DNA of 10,845 nucleotides, taken from NCBI GenBank assembly GCA_041584055.1, contig JBFHER010000124.1:1-10845 (forward strand), written 5' to 3'. The DNA is from JBFHER01 sp041584055 (GTDB lineage Bacteria > Bacteroidota > Bacteroidia > Bacteroidales > UBA5342). Position numbers and translations under genes: made by a program. Below, piece after piece: positions 6,554-10,845 of this stretch; position 1 is the first letter of the stretch, and every line of letters begins with the position of its first letter. The notes beneath the pieces are model-generated. The model saw nothing but the letters and a program-made list of their open reading frames with translations. It had not been told where the DNA came from and did no database searches.

Positions 6554-8608
6554 CTATTGAAGTTTCACTTTCGTACTTCCTCCATTTGAGGTACTTGCTT
6601 TATAAATACAAATCCAGTACCATGTGCCGTCTCCACCACCGGAAGGCACAATTTTAACGAAGTAAGTGTTAATGTTTGAGTTCTCATACCAAGTTCCTGC
6701 GGCCTCGTAAAATGCCGTTGGTGCAGCAAATGTTGCTGGAGCCGGTCCTGCCCCACTTTCGTAGGTTGGGATTGCCCAGGTAAAGAAACCGGAGCCTCCT
6801 GTCCCATTTGTTTCTGTAATACCATCAGCTGCTTCATAAAACGAGCTATTATCTAATTTTCCGTTTTGCAATGCTTTTACGGCAGCTTCTGACGGTTCTA
6901 AATCGGACCCCAGAAATCCGGCATAACTTTTATCCACCAACTTATAATAAGATGTATTGCTATATGCGCTCCAGTCGTTTGCCACAGCACCTCTGGCCTG
7001 AATTCTGTACCTGAAGTTACCTAAATATGAATTTGGTATTGTAATATCTGCCCGTTGTGTCGTCAGGTTTGTTCCTGTGATGGCCGACATTGGAGATCCC
7101 AGGCCGTCCACAATAAAACCAATGTCTGTAATTGCACCGTTGTCATCCCTGGCATTAAAGGTCCAGTAAAGGTCCAGATCTATATTTGCCCCTGTTCTTT
7201 CAACGAGGTAGGGTGCGGTTGCCGTTCCTGATCCGGAAGGAGCTGCTTCCTGATAACGCGTTGTACCACCATTGGTAGTTACAACAGCGCTTGTTACAAG
7301 TACGCCAAGTGCAGGCTGGAAGTTTACATTAAACGTCAGAGGCACCACATTGGGATAAGCATCATGTACAATTAAAGCCAGTTCATTGTTTGAACCCACA
7401 CCATTGGTATCCACACTGAACATTGAACGGTCCGTCACAAACGATCCGCTAATGGTTGGATCCAGGGACCCAACTACATTCATGTTTAAACGAGTTGCTC
7501 CGTTGTATAAAACAACACTGTCAATCGGTGTATCATCACTGGTATCTGTAGGGCGCACACTCCTGTTTTCAACCTCATAGAAGAATTCAAGGTTTCCTGC
7601 TCTCCAGGTTGAAAAAGGAATATTCAATGTCCCCACATTATCTGATAACAATCCCTGTGCATCTTCAGCCTGATAAGAAAATTGTCCGGCTGTTGATCCA
7701 TTTTCATAGTTAAAAGTTTCAATTTTAGGACTGGTTACCGGAAAGAAAATTTTCTTAAGAAAGTCTTCGAGGTTATCCGCATTCATCGATACACCTGTAA
7801 CACCAGGCAAACCGGTTCGGGTGACTTCTTTTTCTCCGAAGAGAAAGTTAATATTGTTTCCACCTTCTTTCAATGATTTGTGGACGTAGCCAACTGAGGT
7901 TAGAACATTGCCGTTTAAGGTATCACTCAGGTCAATCCAATCCTCCATCTTAGCCACATCCATGGCGGTATCCTGTCCCAGGAAGATGGTATCCTGAAGG
8001 TGCATATTGCGCCAGTTTAATTCTGCTGATCCCAGATCCAGTGTACCTGTTGCCTCAGGTGTCAGATCCTGATTAATTGCCACATCCTCAAGATTGCTTA
8101 GATTTTTCAATGCAAAATCAAGATCTGTTGTATCCATACCACCAAGGTTGGCCCATGCATCTTTCCAATCGAGACCATTGAGTGGTTCAATACCGGAAAT
8201 TGTATCGCGGGATATAAAAAGGTTGCCATTGTGCATGATGGGTTGACCAGGCAAATAGGTTACTGATGCCTGCCAAGATGCAAGTATATACACCTCTCTC
8301 CAACTGTCGGTTCCTGTGAACTGGAAATATCTCACGTTTCCGTTTGTATCCGTATTAACAAGGATCATCCCCTCTTCCCGAAATTTCTCCAGAATAACTG
8401 CATTGATGGTTGTGGCGATCTCAGCCATGTTCATTCCATCCAAATCCAGTTCGGCCGTATGCATTCCGCCTGCCGTCTCATCGGCAACCACAACCGGTAG
8501 ATCACTCCACGGTTGTTTTCGGAACGTACTGTTTACATACGTTATCTGAGCAGAAATTTCTATTCCTACCAGAAGTAAAAAGAGCAAGGCAATGCTACAT
8601 CTTTTCAT
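6554..8608 (-). CDS. Secreted phage-tail-fibre-like protein, short-shaft paralogue, 684 aa
   Basis: Complete gene, ATG 8608 to TAG, 29 nt after the previous stop. Residues 1-20 are a compact signal peptide (MKR, then CSIALLFLLLVGI, cleavage ISA|Q); C4 is too early for a lipobox. Residues 21-106 are the family N-terminal domain (EEGM at 78-81, WREV at 103-106). Residues 110-157 resemble a CBM5/12-like module (W112, Y118, G121, F131, W148). LGSAELNWRNMHL (192-204) resembles the fibre motif 'LG.....W...Y'. No pentad array is present, so the shaft is about half as long as in the next two proteins. The head begins with the module at 262-298, followed by IPFSTWRAG and VENR (330-348), DAYPN (416-420), PYLVERTG (466-473) and a closing domain from DKSYAGFL (559-566) to TSNGGSTKVKLQ. 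The C-terminus is rich in aromatic residues. A surface adhesin role is inferred. Confidence 0.9.
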   Translation of the reverse strand: MKRCSIALLFLLLVGIEISAQITYVNSTFRKQPWSDLPVVVADETAGGMHTAELDLDGMNMAEIATTINAVILEKFREEGMILVNTDTNGNVRYFQFTGTDSWREVYILASWQASVTYLPGQPIMHNGNLFISRDTISGIEPLNGLDWKDAWANLGGMDTTDLDFALKNLSNLEDVAINQDLTPEATGTLDLGSAELNWRNMHLQDTIFLGQDTAMDVAKMEDWIDLSDTLNGNVLTSVGYVHKSLKEGGNNINFLFGEKEVTRTGLPGVTGVSMNADNLEDFLKKIFFPVTSPKIETFNYENGSTAGQFSYQAEDAQGLLSDNVGTLNIPFSTWRAGNLEFFYEVENRSVRPTDTSDDTPIDSVVLYNGATRLNMNVVGSLDPTISGSFVTDRSMFSVDTNGVGSNNELALIVHDAYPNVVPLTFNVNFQPALGVLVTSAVVTTNGGTTRYQEAAPSGSGTATAPYLVERTGANIDLDLYWTFNARDDNGAITDIGFIVDGLGSPMSAITGTNLTTQRADITIPNSYLGNFRYRIQARGAVANDWSAYSNTSYYKLVDKSYAGFLGSDLEPSEAAVKALQNGKLDNSSFYEAADGITETNGTGGSGFFTWAIPTYESGAGPAPATFAAPTAFYEAAGTWYENSNINTYFVKIVPSGGGDGTWYWICIYKASTSNGGSTKVKLQ

Positions 8609-8637
8609 GATATTGTTCTTTCATTAATCTTCTAAAA

Positions 8638-9504
8638 CTATTTCACTGCAGTTAAAACGGGTGCCGGTCCTGTATAACCCGGTATAAAACTCAGATAAAA
8701 GGCCCAGGCCTGATAGCTGATCCCGTCGATAACCACTTTATATTTCACCCCATTGTTATACATATTGGCATCTCCAATATAAAAAGCGGGCGATCCCCAG
8801 TTTTCTGGGAATGCAATCACTCTGTTCCCACTAAAAGAGGGATCAATTGTATAACCATTCGGATCAAAATCACTGGATCCGGTGGCTGCCACTTTATCAT
8901 TTGTAAAATCACCAGGCACCAGCTTATCTGCCATGTCATCTTCAAACCAGTAGACATTGTATCCAGCGACCCGAGGTCTTACTGTTACTCCAACCCATTT
9001 GTCAGGAACGCCATCATTATCGCTGTCTGTCCAAACAAAGGTTTCGCGGTATCCTTCACCATTGTCCTCAACAATTACAACATCACCGGAATTTCTACCT
9101 TCCGCCGGCAAATTTGCTATGGAATCAACCATTAAGGCTTCTGCCAGCGACTCTTCAAGCTCCTGTAGTTTTTTGGTAACGGTATCAAGCTTTTCTGTTA
9201 TGATATCAATGTCTCTGCCTGAACCCATTTTTTCCCATTCGATTCCATTAAAGAAATAAAAGGTACTATCTGAAATATCAAAAACCAGGAGGCTAATAGC
9301 GGTGCCGTCTGGATTAATGTTGTTTCTTTCCTCTTCAGTCATTCTTGGAATCAACAAACCACTTGAGGTGGAATGCACCTCAAGTTTTGCAAAAGGATTT
9401 GGTGCTCCTTCCTTTTTACCAATTACAACTCCCTGCTGTGCATGCAGAGCGCTTAGCAACGGTAAAAAACATATTATTAAAACAAATAGCCTTTTCATAA
9501 TCAT
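8638..9504 (-). CDS. Secreted Bacteroidota fibre-type protein with short coiled coil, 288 aa
   Basis: Complete gene, ATG 9504 to TAG; the start lies 2 nt after the OmpA-like gene's stop, and ATG 9498 (MKR...) is an equally good start. Signal peptide MKRLFVLIICFLPLLSALHA|Q with no lipobox cysteine. Residues 24-93 are the domain common in Bacteroidota surface and fibre proteins: VVIG, AKLEVHSTSSGLLIPRMT at 39-56, then FYFFNGIEWEKM at 82-93. Residues 97-124 have heptad character, a probable short coiled coil that may oligomerise. Residues 126-175 resemble the fibre module 'LP..G..GDV..V.D.....VW....W'. Inside it, DSDNDGVPD (160-168) looks like a calcium-binding thrombospondin type 3-like loop. 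Residues 180-288 are not recognised; they are aromatic-rich and end GPAPVLTAVK. Its place between the possible anchor and the large fibres suggests an adaptor or minor fibre subunit, which is inference. Confidence 0.88.
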   Translation of the reverse strand: MIMKRLFVLIICFLPLLSALHAQQGVVIGKKEGAPNPFAKLEVHSTSSGLLIPRMTEEERNNINPDGTAISLLVFDISDSTFYFFNGIEWEKMGSGRDIDIITEKLDTVTKKLQELEESLAEALMVDSIANLPAEGRNSGDVVIVEDNGEGYRETFVWTDSDNDGVPDKWVGVTVRPRVAGYNVYWFEDDMADKLVPGDFTNDKVAATGSSDFDPNGYTIDPSFSGNRVIAFPENWGSPAFYIGDANMYNNGVKYKVVIDGISYQAWAFYLSFIPGYTGPAPVLTAVK

Positions 9505-9506
9505 GC

Positions 9507-10845
9507 TTATTTATTGTTTTCAATCAATGGTATTATTAATCTAGTATGCTTGGCAATTATATCTCCTTCCATGTCATTCACCTTTAAGATTTCTCTTGGT
9601 TCAATCGCGTATTTGTTAGCTATCACATGAATGTCAGTATCTTCAGGGATATAGATCAGATCCTGAACCTTCGCTTTAAACACCATCTGATTCACCGGGA
9701 TTTTAAACGGAATTACCATAATTACCTCTTTGTCGAAAAGATAATTTCTATCTCCCATTTTATTCATCCGTTGCAGCTCTGACACCTTCAGATTATAACT
9801 CTTGGCAACGTTTTGCAAATTGGACGTTCTGTCGGCGATGTACAGGTAATCAATATCAGGGTTCTGCTCTTTAAATATGCGGAACAATTTAGCTTCAAAT
9901 TCGTCCGTATATTTTTTCTCTATCTTAAAATTAATCTCGATTCCTTTCTGAGGTTCTTTCCAGTCAGCAATTAAATCTACCCTTCTGTTATCAAAACCCT
10001 TTTCTACATCGTAGGTATGAACCAGTGGGAAATACTTTCCATTTGCCACCAGAATCAAACTTGAAGGAGACACGCCAAGTTGCTGCGTCAGGAAGATATA
10101 AGCCTGTTTGCTTCTATAAGCCGATATACACAAGTTATAAGCGTGATTTCCCCGCATGCTTGCATGCCCGCTTATGATTAGCTTCATCTGTGGTTTTGCT
10201 TTCAGGTATGCTGCCACCATCTCAAGATTCTTCTTGGATTGTTCTGATAATTCTGAACTGTTTTTATTAAAGAAGATACTTTGCAGCTTGGCTCCCATTT
10301 GTCCTGATGCAGTGCTTATTTCTTCCTCTTCGGTTAATTCAGTCTTGCCAATAGGATCGGTATCTCCAAGCCTTTCCGCAACCAATTTACCATCTTCTTC
10401 CACTACAATAATTTTCTCCCCAGTGTATCTATCAACAAGCGTGTATTCACCATCTTCTGTTTGTACAACCTTCGCATAAGGGGCATCCACGTTTTCAGGC
10501 ACTTTAATCAGCTCCCCTGTAATACTGTCTATTAAAAGAACAGCCCCTTCCTCTGTGGTTACAATTTTTCCATTTTTTATGTCCCTGTTTTGAGCAAGCT
10601 GTTCCTCCAGTTCACGGCGTACGATTTCTTCGTTTGTCTCAGCCAGATACTCGGTTGTTACTTTTGTAACATCAATAACACCACCCGAAATACTGTCTAC
10701 TAAAACAAAATTACCTAAATCGTTAACAACCACTTTTCCATGTTCAACCATCAGGTTGCCGGGAACATTTATCAATTCTCCCGACACACTGTCGATGAGC
10801 AGGACATGACCATCTTCAGTTGTAATCACCTTGCCGTTAACAATA
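9507..10845 (-). CDS. OmpA-like/LysM envelope protein with hairpin-like repeats, 5' end outside the window
   Basis: The frame is open through the right edge (first full codon at 10844). The GTG at 10829 lies inside a repeat unit, so the true start is upstream and no signal peptide is visible. Residues here are numbered from that GTG. Residues 1-142 hold four copies of a ~25-residue repeat, with an acidic Glu-rich linker at 60-82. Residues 182-288 are OmpA-like: FFNKNSSELSEQSKKNLEMV, SGHASMRGN (220-228), YNLCISAYRSKQA (231-243) and DNRRVDL (280-286). The usual GHTD is GHAS, so the Asp that contacts diaminopimelate is lost, while R239 is kept. Residues 328-376 and 391-435 are LysM-like. The family usually ties the outer membrane to peptidoglycan. 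The 2-nt gap to the next gene suggests translational coupling. It could anchor the fibres encoded downstream; that is inference. Confidence 0.85.
   Translation of the reverse strand, partial: IVNGKVITTEDGHVLLIDSVSGELINVPGNLMVEHGKVVVNDLGNFVLVDSISGGVIDVTKVTTEYLAETNEEIVRRELEEQLAQNRDIKNGKIVTTEEGAVLLIDSITGELIKVPENVDAPYAKVVQTEDGEYTLVDRYTGEKIIVVEEDGKLVAERLGDTDPIGKTELTEEEEISTASGQMGAKLQSIFFNKNSSELSEQSKKNLEMVAAYLKAKPQMKLIISGHASMRGNHAYNLCISAYRSKQAYIFLTQQLGVSPSSLILVANGKYFPLVHTYDVEKGFDNRRVDLIADWKEPQKGIEINFKIEKKYTDEFEAKLFRIFKEQNPDIDYLYIADRTSNLQNVAKSYNLKVSELQRMNKMGDRNYLFDKEVIMVIPFKIPVNQMVFKAKVQDLIYIPEDTDIHVIANKYAIEPREILKVNDMEGDIIAKHTRLIIPLIENNK
10404..10838 (-). repeat. Four ~25-residue GK-V-TEDG...LVDS-SGE-I-V repeats in the OmpA-like protein
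   Basis: Units start at NGKVITTEDG (10838), HGKVVVNDLG (10742), NGKIVTTEEG (10574) and YAKVVQTEDG (10478). Each continues with a hydrophobic strand, D-S/R, a T/S-G-E/G turn and another strand. The spacing is 32, 56 and 32 residues, so the array is a two-unit segment of about 88 residues repeated twice. A weak fifth start (DGKLVAERL) follows. More units may lie beyond the window. The pattern suggests beta hairpins; the repeat family was not recognised. Confidence 0.7.

Noticed and set aside
6565..6837. Minus-strand 90-residue frame near the 3' end of the 684-aa gene
   Set aside because: It is an alternate frame inside the closing domain of that gene, which continues in frame to its own stop and matches its paralogues there.
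6554..6990. Diversity-generating retroelement target at the C-terminus of a fibre protein
   Set aside because: No reverse transcriptase or near-identical template repeat was found in the window, and differences between the paralogues are spread out rather than confined to adenine positions.
8595..8624. Nine-codon mini-frame (ATG AAA GAA ... TAG) overlapping the start of the 684-aa gene
   Set aside because: It could couple translation, but so short a frame in A-rich sequence is expected by chance and there is no ribosome-binding signal before it.
1..9504. Prophage or contractile injection system tail-fibre module
   Set aside because: Each fibre-like protein has a Sec signal peptide, genes are coupled to an OmpA/LysM protein, and no sheath, tube, baseplate, ATPase or terminase gene is present in the window.
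10827..10829. GTG as start of the OmpA-like gene
   Set aside because: The frame stays open upstream and the codons before it (I-V-N-G-K) complete the repeat unit, so it is an internal Val.

Overview
The window looks like Bacteroidota chromosome, probably from a free-living relative of the flavobacteria, cytophagia or saprospiria; it cannot be placed more finely from sequence alone. The signs are moderate-to-low GC, A-rich translation starts with little Shine-Dalgarno signal, and a secreted protein with the 'GLLIPRM' fibre-like domain typical of Bacteroidota surface proteins. All coding sequence is on the minus strand. Six genes are packed with gaps of only 2, 29, 14, 20 and 7 nt, so they read as one operon transcribed from right to left. 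Neither end of the operon is in the window. No RNA gene, mobile element, CRISPR array or terminator was seen, and no stretch over 300 bases lacks a gene.

In transcription order, the first gene (right edge, 5' end missing) encodes an envelope protein with hairpin-like repeats, an OmpA-like domain and two LysM-like domains. It is the natural candidate for a peptidoglycan anchor. Two bases after it comes a 288-residue exported protein with a Bacteroidota fibre-type domain and a short coiled coil. Four large exported proteins follow (684, 889, 919 and more than 360 residues). All four share an N-terminal domain of the kind found in phage tail fibres ('...GM.V......W.EV').

The three complete large proteins are paralogues. 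They have a nearly constant C-terminal half of about 400-420 residues: an 'ITR.G..GV.G....ADN..FL.K.FFP' module, a long beta-rich region, and a closing domain that contains D..Y.G.L. The region in front of this varies in length. In the 889- and 919-residue proteins it contains long arrays of 5-residue repeats of the type x-[hydrophobic]-[D/N]-[T/S]-[L/A/I]; the 684-residue protein has none. The layout suggests fibres with a common tip carried on shafts of different length.

The best reading, as inference, is a Sec-exported, phage-tail-fibre-like surface fibre or adhesin system encoded with a possible OmpA/LysM anchor. It is not a prophage tail module: every protein whose N-terminus is visible has a signal peptide and no virion genes are present. 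No lipobox or recognisable type IX secretion C-terminal signal was seen, so how the proteins cross the outer membrane is open.
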